From positions 7,377,001-7,441,000 of the forward strand of contig NZ_CP051006.1 in assembly GCF_014673495.1 (NCBI RefSeq): 64,000 nucleotides of DNA, written 5' to 3'. Made by a program: the position numbers and the translations under genes. Below, piece by piece: positions 35,689-44,509 of this stretch (its first letter is position 1; every line of letters starts with the position of its first letter). Origin of the DNA: Streptomyces griseofuscus. GTDB lineage: Bacteria > Actinomycetota > Actinomycetes > Streptomycetales > Streptomycetaceae. The notes under the pieces were generated by a model. That model worked only from the letters and a program-made list of their open reading frames with translations. It was not told where the DNA came from and did no database searches.

Positions 35689-37278
35689 TCAGTCCTCGAC
35701 CGGCTCGACCCGCCAGTCGGGGTGGCCCGGCATGGGCGGGGTGCGCGGGCCGTGGAGCCAGGCGGTCAGAAAGGGTTTCAGATCCTGTTTCGCGACCCGG
35801 GAGGCGAGGTCGATGAAGTCCCGGGTGCCGGCCGCGCGGCCCCGGTAGGTGCTCACCCAGGACTTCTCGATCCGCTCGAAGACCGCGGCGCCGACCTTCT
35901 CCCGCAGGGCGTACAGCACCAGTGCCGAGCCGTCGTAGCGCATCACCTTGAACAGCGTGTCGGCGGTGGGTTCGGCCGGCGCGCCGTCGTCGTGGCGCCA
36001 CTGGTCGTGCTGCTCGTAGGCGTCACGCATCGCGTCGTCCAGGCTGACGCCGCCGTGCGAGTCGGAGTACAGCCGTTCGTAGAAACGGGCGTGACCCTCG
36101 CTCAGCCACAGGTCGGACCAGCGCCGGATGGCGACGCTGTCCCCGGTCCAATGGTGCGTCAGCTCGTGCACGAGATTGCGTTCGGCGTCGACCCGGTCGC
36201 CGAGCAGATCGTCCTTCGGTACGACGGACAGCGACTGGGTCTCCAGCGCCACCGGCAGCTCGGTGTCGCCGACCAGCACGCCGTAGCGGCGGAACGGATA
36301 CGGCCCGAGCCGCTGTTCGAGCCAGGCCAGGTGTTCCGGGGTGAGCGAGCGGTACTCCGCGGTGTCGCCGACCAGGTCGTCCGGGACCACGTCACGCACC
36401 GGCAGCCCGCGCGGGCCGGTGCTGTTGACGACGCGGAACCTGCCGATCGCCAGCTGGACCAGTTGGGCCGCGATCGGCTGTTCGGAGTCGTAGGTCCGTT
36501 CGACGCGGCCGCCGGGTCGCGCGGTCGTGCTGACGAGGCGTCCGTTGGCCACCGCACCGACGTTTGCGGGGGTCGTGACATGAAAGGTGATCGGGGCGCG
36601 CAGGCTCGGATGGTCGTCCGCCGGGAAGATCATCTTGGCGCCGTCGGGCTGGGCGCAGACCACGGTGCCGTCGGGCGTGGGCACCCAGCCGTAGTCCCGG
36701 ATCGCGTCGTCGCGGTGGCGCTGCTGGGTGGGGTCGGCGGTGTAGGCGACATGGACGGTGAAGGCCCGGCCGCGGGGGATCGGCCGGGCCGGGGTGACGA
36801 CGAGTTCGTCGCCGTCGCGCGCGTACCTGGCCGGGGAGCCGTCGACGGTGACCCGGTGCAGCGTGTTGCCCGCGAAATCGAGGTCGAAGCGGGACAGGGC
36901 CTGGGTGGCGGCGGCGCTGATGGTGGCGCCCGCCTCGAACGGCGTCAGGGGTGCCTGCCAGTCGAAGTCCAGCGTGTATCGGCGGACCGTGTAGCCCCCG
37001 TTCCCGGCGAGCGGCATCAGCGGGTCGCCGATACCCGGGGCGCCGGGGGACGGGGGTGCGCCTCCTGTCGGACCCGAGGCGGCGGCGCGCCCCGGTGCGG
37101 CGGCCGGGCCGGGCGCGCGCGAGCCCTGGCCCCCGCGCGGGAGCAGGTCGTAGCAGAGGGCGGCGCCGGTGAGGGTGAGGGCACCGGCGAGGGCGAGGGC
37201 CGTGCGGCGGGGACGCCTCGTTCCGCGCGCCTTCCGTGAGCCCTGGCCCGGGGGGCCCGCCGGGCTGCCTGCGGACAT
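35689..37278 (-). CDS. Secreted M1-family zinc metallopeptidase
   Basis: 529 residues from ATG 37278 (MSAGSPAGPP), which has GGAG just upstream; ATG 37287 is an alternative. A basic N-terminus and hydrophobic helix (RTALALAGALTLTGAALC) indicate export or an N-terminal anchor, then a Pro/Gly-rich linker. The M1 catalytic domain has HELTH at 371-375 and the third zinc ligand in SEGHARFYE. No C-terminal ARM/ERAP-like domain is present, so it is a compact aminopeptidase-type enzyme acting outside the membrane. It is divergent from the PNGase A-like gene, 148 bp away. Confidence 0.92.
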   Translation of the reverse strand: MSAGSPAGPPGQGSRKARGTRRPRRTALALAGALTLTGAALCYDLLPRGGQGSRAPGPAAAPGRAAASGPTGGAPPSPGAPGIGDPLMPLAGNGGYTVRRYTLDFDWQAPLTPFEAGATISAAATQALSRFDLDFAGNTLHRVTVDGSPARYARDGDELVVTPARPIPRGRAFTVHVAYTADPTQQRHRDDAIRDYGWVPTPDGTVVCAQPDGAKMIFPADDHPSLRAPITFHVTTPANVGAVANGRLVSTTARPGGRVERTYDSEQPIAAQLVQLAIGRFRVVNSTGPRGLPVRDVVPDDLVGDTAEYRSLTPEHLAWLEQRLGPYPFRRYGVLVGDTELPVALETQSLSVVPKDDLLGDRVDAERNLVHELTHHWTGDSVAIRRWSDLWLSEGHARFYERLYSDSHGGVSLDDAMRDAYEQHDQWRHDDGAPAEPTADTLFKVMRYDGSALVLYALREKVGAAVFERIEKSWVSTYRGRAAGTRDFIDLASRVAKQDLKPFLTAWLHGPRTPPMPGHPDWRVEPVED

Positions 37279-37426
37279 GATCTCCATGAACGCACTATGC
37301 CAGCGAGATCCGCTTATAGCACTAAATGTCTGTCAGGGTGACGATGCGCCAGATGCGCTCCGTGTGGCGGCTCCTTCCCCCGACGCCTCATTGCGGGCGG
37401 GCCCAACTCCCCGTAGAACACCGCCC

Positions 37427-39037
37427 ATGAGACAACGGATAGTCATGTCCATGCTTGCGACCGCGGTCCTGCTGGTCGGCGCGTTCCTCGGCGCCGGAAC
37501 CGCGACCGCGCGGGCCGCCGGCGTTCCCGCCGAGTTCGGCACCGACTGGCACGACCCGGTGACCGCCGCCCCGCCCGTCGCCCGGCCGCACACCAAGTCC
37601 TGTCAGGTCACCCTGGCCGACACGCAGTTCCGCGACTTCACCCCCTACCGGGGCGCGTACACCCCGCCCAAGGGCTGCGGCGACCATTGGAGCAAGGTCG
37701 TACTCCGCCTGGACGGCACGGTGAAGGGCCGTCAGTACGACCGGCTCGGCTATCTGCACGTCGGCGGGGTCGAGATCCTGCGCACCTCCACCCCGGAGCC
37801 CTCGCCGGACGGCATCGCCTGGCACGTCGAGAAGGATGTCACCCGCTACAGCGACACCTTCCGGAGCCCGCGGGACGTCGAGATGCTGATCGGCAATGTG
37901 GTCGACGACACCTACACCGGCGTCATCGACGTCCACGTCACCCTGACGTTCTACGCGGGCAGCCCCGCCGGACGCACCCCCGACCGCGTGCTCACCCTCG
38001 CCGACACGCCCGACGGTACGACGCTCACCACGCCGCGCAACAGCGAGCGGATCGTCGCCGAGGTCTACGCGACCGGATCCGGCGGCGGCTGCGAGGAGTT
38101 CTGGTACCTGACGGTGGCCGACCCGGCGTCGTACTCCTGCAAGGCCGATCACGGCCCCTACCGCGAGGTGCAGATCAAGGTCGACGGCCGGACGGCGGGC
38201 ATCGCCGCGCCCTTTCCGAACGTGTGGACAGGCGGCTGGTCCGATCCGTACCTCTGGTACGTCGTCCCGGCCCCGGGTGCCTTCGATGTCCGGCCCATCG
38301 AGTACGACCTGACCCCCTTCGCCGGACTGCTGGACGACGGCCGCCCGCACCGGGTCGAGGTATCCGTCGTGGGCGTGCCGGCGGGCCAGGCCGGCTGGAG
38401 CACCCCGGTGAACGTGCTGGTCTGGCAGGACGCGCACCGCGACCGCCTCACCGGGGCGGTCACCGAGGACACGGCGACCGACCTGGTCAACTCCTCGACC
38501 TATACACCGGGTTCGGAGAACCGGGCGGACACGAAGGCCGGGCACCGGCTCACCGTCAGCGGATACCTCGACACCTCTCACGGACGAGTGACCACCACCG
38601 TCACCCGGACCCTGGCCGACACCTCCGTCCACCGCTGGACCGACGGCGAGAACACCGACGGACTGAACGCGACCTGGACCGACGACCAGGCCGTCGCCAC
38701 CACCGGGTCCGGTCCCGCGCGGTCGGCGCGCACGCTGCGGACGTACACCCTCGACGGCGTCACCACCATCGGCTCCGACGACCGGCTGCGCACCGTCCTG
38801 ACGCTCGGCGACCGCGCGTCGGTGACCGAGCTGCGCGGCGGCCGGCGCACCGCGTGGTCGCGGCTGGACGACACCTACCGCGGCGACGCCTCCTACGCCC
38901 TCGACGCCCCGCGCGAGCAGCGGCACGCGGTCGGCACCTCGTCGGAGCGCTACCGGTCGTACGGCTCGGGCGGCTGCTACGACCACACGCTGGCCACCGC
39001 CCAGGGCGCGCTGACGCTGGACCGCAGGGGCTGCTAG
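37427..39037 (+). CDS. Secreted peptide-N4-(N-acetyl-beta-glucosaminyl)asparagine amidase A-like protein
   Basis: 536 residues with a Sec signal (MLATAVLLVGAFLGAGTATA, cleaved near 30). The body is the PNGase A type: DHWSKVVLRLDGTVKGRQ, DRLGYLHVGGVEILRTSTPE, WHVEKDVTRY, VEMLIGNVVDDTYTGV, GGCEEFWYLTV. This family removes N-glycans from glycopeptides in plants; many actinomycetes carry homologues whose substrates are untested. The C-terminal third is Thr-rich beta-sandwich sequence with a Cys pair at the end. ATG 37427 is favoured; ATG 37445 is possible. A hairpin follows the stop. Divergent from a secreted peptidase, so glycoprotein scavenging is a reasonable inference. Confidence 0.85.
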   Translation: MRQRIVMSMLATAVLLVGAFLGAGTATARAAGVPAEFGTDWHDPVTAAPPVARPHTKSCQVTLADTQFRDFTPYRGAYTPPKGCGDHWSKVVLRLDGTVKGRQYDRLGYLHVGGVEILRTSTPEPSPDGIAWHVEKDVTRYSDTFRSPRDVEMLIGNVVDDTYTGVIDVHVTLTFYAGSPAGRTPDRVLTLADTPDGTTLTTPRNSERIVAEVYATGSGGGCEEFWYLTVADPASYSCKADHGPYREVQIKVDGRTAGIAAPFPNVWTGGWSDPYLWYVVPAPGAFDVRPIEYDLTPFAGLLDDGRPHRVEVSVVGVPAGQAGWSTPVNVLVWQDAHRDRLTGAVTEDTATDLVNSSTYTPGSENRADTKAGHRLTVSGYLDTSHGRVTTTVTRTLADTSVHRWTDGENTDGLNATWTDDQAVATTGSGPARSARTLRTYTLDGVTTIGSDDRLRTVLTLGDRASVTELRGGRRTAWSRLDDTYRGDASYALDAPREQRHAVGTSSERYRSYGSGGCYDHTLATAQGALTLDRRGC

Positions 39038-39058
39038 CCGGAAGCCCCTCGGAGCCCT

Positions 39059-39086
39059 TCGGCGCGATGGCTCCGACCGTCGCGCC
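39059..39086. terminator. Bidirectional hairpin between PNGase A-like and MarR genes
   Basis: CGGCGCGA (39059-39066) and TCGCGCCG (39079-39086) are perfect complements with a 12-base loop, placed in the 57-bp gap between two converging stops. Confidence 0.65.
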
Positions 39087-39094
39087 GGGGGGCC

Positions 39095-39544
39095 TCAGCA
39101 GGGCTTGGCGGCGTCTCCGTCAACCAGGGTGTCCAGCAGCACGCCGAGCACCTCGCGCTCCTTGCCGGTGAGCGGGGCGAGTATCTCCTCGGCCGCCGAG
39201 CGGCGCGCGCCGCGCAGTTCGCGCAGGGTCGCGCGCCCCTCGTCGGTCAGCTCGATCCGGGTCACGCGCCGGTTCGCCGGATCCGCGGCCCGGCGCACCT
39301 TGCCGCTCGCCTCCAGCCCGTCGACCAGCGTCGTCACCGCGCGCGGCACCACTTCCAGGCGCTCGGCGAGGTCGGCCATGCGTGGCGGGGAAGGGTAGTG
39401 CGCGAGGGTGCGCAGCAACCGGGACTGGGCGGGGGTGATGCCCAGCTCACGCTGTTCCAGATGGCGCTTCTGGATGCGGTGCACCCGGCGGGTGAGCCGC
39501 AGCAACTGCTCGGCGAGCAGTCCCTCGGGATCGGGGGTGGTCAT
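39095..39544 (-). CDS. MarR-family transcriptional regulator
   Basis: 149 residues of MarR type: dimerisation helices at both ends and a winged helix in the middle (LGITPAQSRLLRTLAHYPS, RMADLAERLEVVPRAVTTLVDGLE, then the wing NRRVTRIELTDEG). A ligand-released repressor is expected. It is divergent from the multidrug-type ABC gene at 39659, with an inverted repeat in the spacer, a standard self- and exporter-regulating arrangement. ATG 39544 is used. Confidence 0.93.
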   Translation of the reverse strand: MTTPDPEGLLAEQLLRLTRRVHRIQKRHLEQRELGITPAQSRLLRTLAHYPSPPRMADLAERLEVVPRAVTTLVDGLEASGKVRRAADPANRRVTRIELTDEGRATLRELRGARRSAAEEILAPLTGKEREVLGVLLDTLVDGDAAKPC

Positions 39545-39568
39545 GCGGGAACAATATCAGGATGCAGT

Positions 39569-39593
39569 TCATTGTGAGTATAGGTAACAATGA
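39569..39593. promoter_or_regulatory. Candidate MarR operator
   Basis: TCATTGT (39569-39575) and ACAATGA (39587-39593) form a perfect 7-bp-arm inverted repeat around 11 bp, in the 114-bp spacer of the MarR/ABC pair. A third ACAAT at 39551-39555 could extend the site. The A/T-rich sequence overlaps where -10 elements of both promoters would lie. Confidence 0.6.
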
Positions 39594-39658
39594 GCTACGA
39601 TCCGTTCCGTCATCGCCTGCCGGTCCCGGCCGGCGACCGCTCACCTCCGTAGGAGCCC

Positions 39659-41461
39659 ATGCATCCCGACCGTGAGTCCTCCTGGACCCCGCCCGCCGAC
39701 GCCAAGGACATGCCCCGGCAGTGGCGGCGGATCCTCAAGCTGTTCCGTCCCTACCGCGGGCGGCTCGCCGTCGTCGGCCTGCTGGTCGGCGCCTCCTCGC
39801 TGGTCTCGGTGGCCACACCGTTCCTGCTCAAGGAGATCCTCGACGTCGCCATCCCGCGCGGCCGCACCGGCCTGCTGAGCCTGCTCGCGCTCGGCATGAT
39901 CCTCAGCGCGGTCCTCTCCAGCGTCTTCGGCGTGCTCCAGACGCTGATCTCGACCACCGTCGGCCAGCGCGTCATGCACGACCTGCGCACCGCCGTCTAC
40001 GGCCGGCTCCAGCGGATGTCGCTGGCCTTCTTCACCCGCACCCGCACCGGCGAGGTGCAGTCCCGCATAGCCAATGACATCGGCGGCATGCAGGCGACGG
40101 TCACCTCCACCGCCACCTCCCTGGTCTCCAACGCCACCAGCGTGGTCGCCACCATCGTCGCGATGGTCGCCCTCGACTGGCGGCTCACCATCGTCTCGCT
40201 GCTCCTGCTGCCGGCCTTCGTCTGGATCAGCCGCCGCGTCGGCAATGAGCGCAAGCGGATCACCACCGAGCGCCAGAAGCAGATGGCCGCGATGGCCGCC
40301 ACGGTCACCGAGTCCCTCTCGGTCAGCGGCATCCTGCTCGGCCGCACCATGGGCCGCACCGACTCGCTGACCGGCTCCTTCGCCGACGAGTCCGAGCGAC
40401 TGGTCGACCTGGAGGTCCGGTCGAACATGGCCGGACGCTGGCGGATGGCCGTGATCACCATCGTGATGGCCGCCATGCCCGCCGTCATCTACTGGACGGC
40501 CGGTCTCGCCCTCCAGTTCGGCGGCCCCCAGGTGTCGCTCGGCACCATCGTCGCCTTCGTCTCGCTCCAGCAGGGCCTGTTCCGCCCGGCCGTGAGCCTG
40601 CTGGCCACCGGCGTCCAGATCCAGACCTCCCTCGCGCTCTTCCAGCGCATCTTCGAGTACCTGGACCTGCCGATCGACATCACCGAGCGCCCCCGCCCAG
40701 TCCACCTCGACCGGGTCAAGGGCGAAGTCCGCTTCGAGGAGGTCGGGTTCCGCTACGACGACAAGGGCGGTCCCGTCCTCGACGGCATCGACGTCACCGT
40801 CCCCGCCGGCAGCAGCCTCGCGGTCGTCGGCCCCACCGGCGCGGGCAAGTCCACCCTGGGCTACCTGGTGCCACGGCTCTACGACGTCACCGACGGCCGG
40901 GTCACCCTCGACGGGGTCGACGTCCGCGACCTGGACTTCGACACCCTCGCCCGCGCGGTCGGCGTGGTCTCGCAGGAGACGTACCTCTTCCACGCCTCCG
41001 TCGCCGAGAACCTGCGCTTCGCCAAGCCGGGCGCCACCGACGAGGAACTGCATGCCGCGGCCCGGGCGGCGCAGATCCACGAGCACATAGCGGCGCTGCC
41101 CGACGGCTATGACACGGTCGTGGGCGAGCGCGGCCACCGCTTCTCCGGCGGCGAGAAGCAGCGCCTCGCCATAGCCCGCACCATCCTGCGTGACCCGCCG
41201 GTCCTCATCCTGGACGAGGCGACCAGCGCCCTGGACACCCGGACCGAGGCCGCCGTGCAGGAGGCCATCGACGCCCTCTCGGCGAACCGTACGACGATCA
41301 CCATCGCCCACCGGCTGTCCACCGTCCGCGACGCCGACCAGATCGTGGTGCTGGACTCCGGGCATGTCGCCGAACGCGGCACGCACGAGGAACTGCTGGA
41401 GCGCGACGGGCGGTACGCCGCCCTGGTGCGCAGGGACGCGCAACTGGAGCCGGCCGGGTGA
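39659..41461 (+). CDS. ABC exporter, homodimeric multidrug type
   Basis: 600 residues, one TMD-NBD half that should work as a homodimer. TMD helices span about 30-310. The NBD is complete: Walker A GPTGAGKST, Q-loop VSQETYLF, signature FSGGE followed by KQRLAIAR, Walker B LILDEATSALD, H-loop IAHRL. It resembles lipid/drug exporters of the MsbA/BmrA type. ATG 39659 has TAGGAG at 39650-39655. A divergent MarR repressor suggests induction by its substrate. Confidence 0.93.
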   Translation: MHPDRESSWTPPADAKDMPRQWRRILKLFRPYRGRLAVVGLLVGASSLVSVATPFLLKEILDVAIPRGRTGLLSLLALGMILSAVLSSVFGVLQTLISTTVGQRVMHDLRTAVYGRLQRMSLAFFTRTRTGEVQSRIANDIGGMQATVTSTATSLVSNATSVVATIVAMVALDWRLTIVSLLLLPAFVWISRRVGNERKRITTERQKQMAAMAATVTESLSVSGILLGRTMGRTDSLTGSFADESERLVDLEVRSNMAGRWRMAVITIVMAAMPAVIYWTAGLALQFGGPQVSLGTIVAFVSLQQGLFRPAVSLLATGVQIQTSLALFQRIFEYLDLPIDITERPRPVHLDRVKGEVRFEEVGFRYDDKGGPVLDGIDVTVPAGSSLAVVGPTGAGKSTLGYLVPRLYDVTDGRVTLDGVDVRDLDFDTLARAVGVVSQETYLFHASVAENLRFAKPGATDEELHAAARAAQIHEHIAALPDGYDTVVGERGHRFSGGEKQRLAIARTILRDPPVLILDEATSALDTRTEAAVQEAIDALSANRTTITIAHRLSTVRDADQIVVLDSGHVAERGTHEELLERDGRYAALVRRDAQLEPAG

Positions 41462-41583
41462 AAGCGGCGACCAGAGGTCAAGGGCACGGACGGGCGTCCG
41501 GCGCCTCGGACCGAGACGGGTGACTGGGCCGACGAGCTGAATATATGTCGTGTTTGCGGTGATTCGCGTATTACGGTTCCCGC

Positions 41584-42507
41584 ATGCTGATGCACATTCC
41601 GCCACGGAGAAGGACCCGACTGACACGCCGGGGCAGACTCGCTCTCGTCGTGGCCGGCGCCGTCGTCGCCGGCACCGCCGTGGCGGTGCCGCTGCTGACG
41701 GTGGCCGAGCACCATGAGGCGCCCAGGCCCGCCGCGCTCGTCGTCCCGGAGGGCTGGCGCGCGACCCAGGTCTACGACGCGATCGACAAGGCGCTCGCCC
41801 TGCCTTCGGGTAGCACCCGCGGCTCGCTCGGCAAGGCCCGGCTGACGCTGCCCAAGGACGCCGGGGGCAACCCGGAGGGCTATCTCTTCCCGACGTCCTA
41901 CCCCTTGCGCAAGGGCGCGACCCCCGAGTCCGTGCTGCGGTCCATGGTGGACACCGCCCACGAGAAGTTCGACGGCGCACCGGTCGCGGCCGGGGCGCAG
42001 CGCAACTCGATGAACGTCTACCAGGCCCTCACCATCGCCAGCATCGTCCAGGCCCAGGCCGTGAAGAAGGAGGACATGGGCAAGGTCGCCCGGGTCATCC
42101 TCAACCGGCTGGAGCGCGGGATGCCGCTGCAACTGGACTCCACGCTCATCTACGCGCTGGGCCGCGCGCGCACCACCGAGGACGACACCAGGAGCGACAG
42201 CCCCTACAACACCTATCAGCGCATGGGCCTGCCGCCGACGCCGATCGGCAGTCCCGGCGAGGACGCGATGCGCGCCGCCATCAATCCGACGCCGGGCGAC
42301 TGGCTGTACTTCGTGACGGTCAAGCCCGGGGACACGCGCTTCACCGCCGACTACGACACACACATGCGCAATGTGGCGGACTTCAACTCCGAGCAGCAGA
42401 AGGTCGGGCAGCAGGCGGGCCAGGGCCAGAGCCCGTCGCCGAACCAGAGCCCGTCACCGAGCCACTCCACGTCCCCGTCCGCGACACGGTCCGGCAAGGC
42501 AGGCTGA
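41584..42507 (+). CDS. MltG/YceG-like endolytic transglycosylase paralogue, catalytic Glu region altered
   Basis: 307 residues. A basic N-terminus and one membrane helix (about 20-40) anchor an extracytoplasmic YceG domain: PEGYLFPTSY (97-106), ILNRLERGMPLQLDSTLIYALG and SPYNTYQRMGLPPTPIG, ending in a Ser/Pro-rich tail. MltG cuts nascent glycan strands. The segment that normally carries the catalytic Glu (ASIVExE or ASLVQAE) here reads ASIVQAQAV (152-160), with no Glu at either position. So it may be inactive, a binding or regulatory form, or use another residue. The LysM domain of the long forms is absent. ATG 41584, or 41590. Confidence 0.82.
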   Translation: MLMHIPPRRRTRLTRRGRLALVVAGAVVAGTAVAVPLLTVAEHHEAPRPAALVVPEGWRATQVYDAIDKALALPSGSTRGSLGKARLTLPKDAGGNPEGYLFPTSYPLRKGATPESVLRSMVDTAHEKFDGAPVAAGAQRNSMNVYQALTIASIVQAQAVKKEDMGKVARVILNRLERGMPLQLDSTLIYALGRARTTEDDTRSDSPYNTYQRMGLPPTPIGSPGEDAMRAAINPTPGDWLYFVTVKPGDTRFTADYDTHMRNVADFNSEQQKVGQQAGQGQSPSPNQSPSPSHSTSPSATRSGKAG

Positions 42508-42567
42508 GAGGGCGTCGACCGGTCCTGCGCCGACCGGTTCAACGGGGCGCGGCGGTCCGGCGGTTCG

Positions 42568-43647
42568 TCATGCGGCGGCCGGTCGGTCCTCCGCCAGCAA
42601 CCGCCTGATGTCCCGTACGGCCGCGCGACCGGCCCGGTTGGCGCCGATGGTGCTGGCCGAGGGGCCGTAGCCGACGAGGTGGATCCGGGGATCGGCCGCG
42701 GTGCGCGTCCCCTCCATGCGGATCCCGCCGCCCGGTGCGCGCAGCCGCAGCGGGGCGAGATGGCCGAGCGCCGGCCGGAACCCGGTCGCCCACAGGATCA
42801 CATCGGCGTCCACGCGGCCGCCGTCCCGCCATTCCACGCCGTCGGGGGTGATCCGGTCGAACATCGGCCGCCGGTCCAGGACGCCGTCCGCGAGTCCCCG
42901 GCGGATCGCGTCGTTCAGGGGCAGCCCGGTGACCGAGACCACGCTGCGCGGCGGCAGCCCCTCGCGCACCCGTTCCTCCACCAGCGCGACGGCGGCCCGC
43001 CCGGCGCCCTCGTCGAACGGGCCCTCGCGGAAGACCGGCGGCCGCCGGGTGACCCAGGTGGTCGCGGCGGCGTACGGGGCGAGTTCCAGCAGATGCTGGG
43101 TGCCGGAGGCGCCGCCGCCGACGACCACCACCCGCTTCCCGGCGAACTCCGCGGGCCCGGCGTACTGCGCGGTGTGCAACTGCCGCCCGCGGAAGGTCTC
43201 CTGGCCCGGATAGTGCGGCCGGAACGGATGATCCCAGGTGCCGGTCGCGTTGATCAGCGCCCGGGTCGACCAGATGCCGTCGGCGGTCTCCACGAGCAGC
43301 CGCCCGCCGTCCCCCTCGCGCACCGCCCGCACCGCCACCGGGCGCCGTACCCGCAGGTCGAAGGCGTGCTCGTACCGATCGAAGTACGCGCCGATCACCT
43401 CGGCCGAGGGGCGCGCGGGATCGGCGTCGGTCAGCTCCATGCCGGGCAGCGCGTGCATCCCGTGCACCTTGCCGTATGTCAGCGAGGGCCAGCGGAACTG
43501 CCAGGCGCCACCCGGTGCGGGGGAGTGGTCGAGGACCACGAAGTCGCGGTCCGGCTCGAATCCGGTGCGGCGCAAGTGATAGGCGCCGGCCAGTCCTGCC
43601 TGACCAGCGCCTACGACGACCACCTCGACCTCACGCAATTCGTTCAC
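42568..43647 (-). CDS. FAD-dependent NAD(P)-binding monooxygenase (CzcO/flavin monooxygenase type)
   Basis: 359 residues. FAD-binding GxGxxG near the start (VVVGAGQAGLAGAYHL), the FATGY-like block ALINATGTW, NADPH-binding VVVGGGASGTQH at about 175, and C-terminal ILWATGFRPALGHL. PGGAWQFRW is the usual substrate-face motif. Such enzymes N-, S- or Baeyer-Villiger-oxidise small molecules or act in trace-metal resistance loci. GTG 43647 (VNELREVEVVVVGAG) gives a natural N-terminus; the longer frame to 43701 overlaps the divergent promoter region. Substrate unknown. Confidence 0.87.
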   Translation of the reverse strand: MNELREVEVVVVGAGQAGLAGAYHLRRTGFEPDRDFVVLDHSPAPGGAWQFRWPSLTYGKVHGMHALPGMELTDADPARPSAEVIGAYFDRYEHAFDLRVRRPVAVRAVREGDGGRLLVETADGIWSTRALINATGTWDHPFRPHYPGQETFRGRQLHTAQYAGPAEFAGKRVVVVGGGASGTQHLLELAPYAAATTWVTRRPPVFREGPFDEGAGRAAVALVEERVREGLPPRSVVSVTGLPLNDAIRRGLADGVLDRRPMFDRITPDGVEWRDGGRVDADVILWATGFRPALGHLAPLRLRAPGGGIRMEGTRTAADPRIHLVGYGPSASTIGANRAGRAAVRDIRRLLAEDRPAAA

Positions 43648-43718
43648 GCTTCTACCAACAGCGTGCCGTGCGCGGCTCTTCCCACCCGCTGTCGTACCCA
43701 TGCGTCAGGATGGGAGCC

Positions 43719-44141
43719 ATGTCAGATGCCTTCACCACCCGAATCCTGAACGTCTCCACCGGCAGCCGGGAACGCGTCGTCGACCTCACCGGGGACTGCG
43801 AGGACTTCCTGCGGGATGCGGCGGGCGGTCGCGACGGCCTGCTGAACATCTTCGTCCCGCACGCCACCGCCGGGATCGCCGTCATCGAGACCGGCGCGGG
43901 CAGCGACGACGACCTTCTCGCCGCCCTGCACACCCTGCTCCCCGCCGACGACCGCTGGCAACACCGCCACGGCAGCCCCGGCCACGGCCGCGACCACGTC
44001 CTCCCGGCGCTGGTCCCACCACACGCCACGTTGCCGGTGATCGCCGGCCACCTGGAACTCGGCACGTGGCAGTCGGTGTGTCTGGTGGACACGAACAAGG
44101 ACAACCCCGAGCGCACGGTGCGTCTCAGTTTCCTCGGCTGA
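43719..44141 (+). CDS. YjbQ/UPF0047 family protein
   Basis: 140 residues. The UPF0047 signature is clear: FVPHATAGIAVIETGAGSDDDL followed by HRHGSPGHGRDHVLPAL and a C-terminal HLELGTWQSVCLVDTN. The conserved His/Asp/Glu residues form a metal or phosphate pocket. In some bacteria YjbQ supplies a thiamine-phosphate synthase activity; the physiological role is unsettled. ATG 43719 follows GGGAG. Divergent from the monooxygenase, 71 bp apart. Confidence 0.9.
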   Translation: MSDAFTTRILNVSTGSRERVVDLTGDCEDFLRDAAGGRDGLLNIFVPHATAGIAVIETGAGSDDDLLAALHTLLPADDRWQHRHGSPGHGRDHVLPALVPPHATLPVIAGHLELGTWQSVCLVDTNKDNPERTVRLSFLG

Positions 44142-44509
44142 GTTTCCTGGAGTGAGGGACGTTTCCGCTCGTGGGCTGTACGACCGGTGAACACCGGCCA
44201 CGATGGCTGGGGCGCGTGGTGGCTGTGGCGGACGGACCGGCCGGCCCAACATCTCCTGGACGCAGCTCACTTCCAGTGCTTCGGCGTCCCTTCGGCCCGA
44301 GCCGTTGCGACACCCCACTTGCGGTCGGCGGGACTTCTGTCTGGCCTGCGGACAGGAGTGGAGCCTGGGACGGTACCTGGGCCACCTCCGGTCACGTGGA
44401 GGTATGGAGCGTCGGAACACGCCCTCGCCACCACCTCTTTCCACACTCCTACGCACCCATCACCCCTCCTGTCCGGCTGCCGTCCACAGGATGGGCGAGA
44501 GGCGTTTCC
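44142..44509. other. 368-bp region without a supported gene
   Basis: After the YjbQ stop several overlapping frames are open but none shows consistent third-position bias or a recognisable motif. It probably belongs to the same decayed block as the pseudogene that follows. Confidence 0.4.

Noticed and set aside
39641..41980. A 779-codon minus-strand open frame
   Set aside because: Antisense to the ABC exporter at 39659, which has all ABC motifs.
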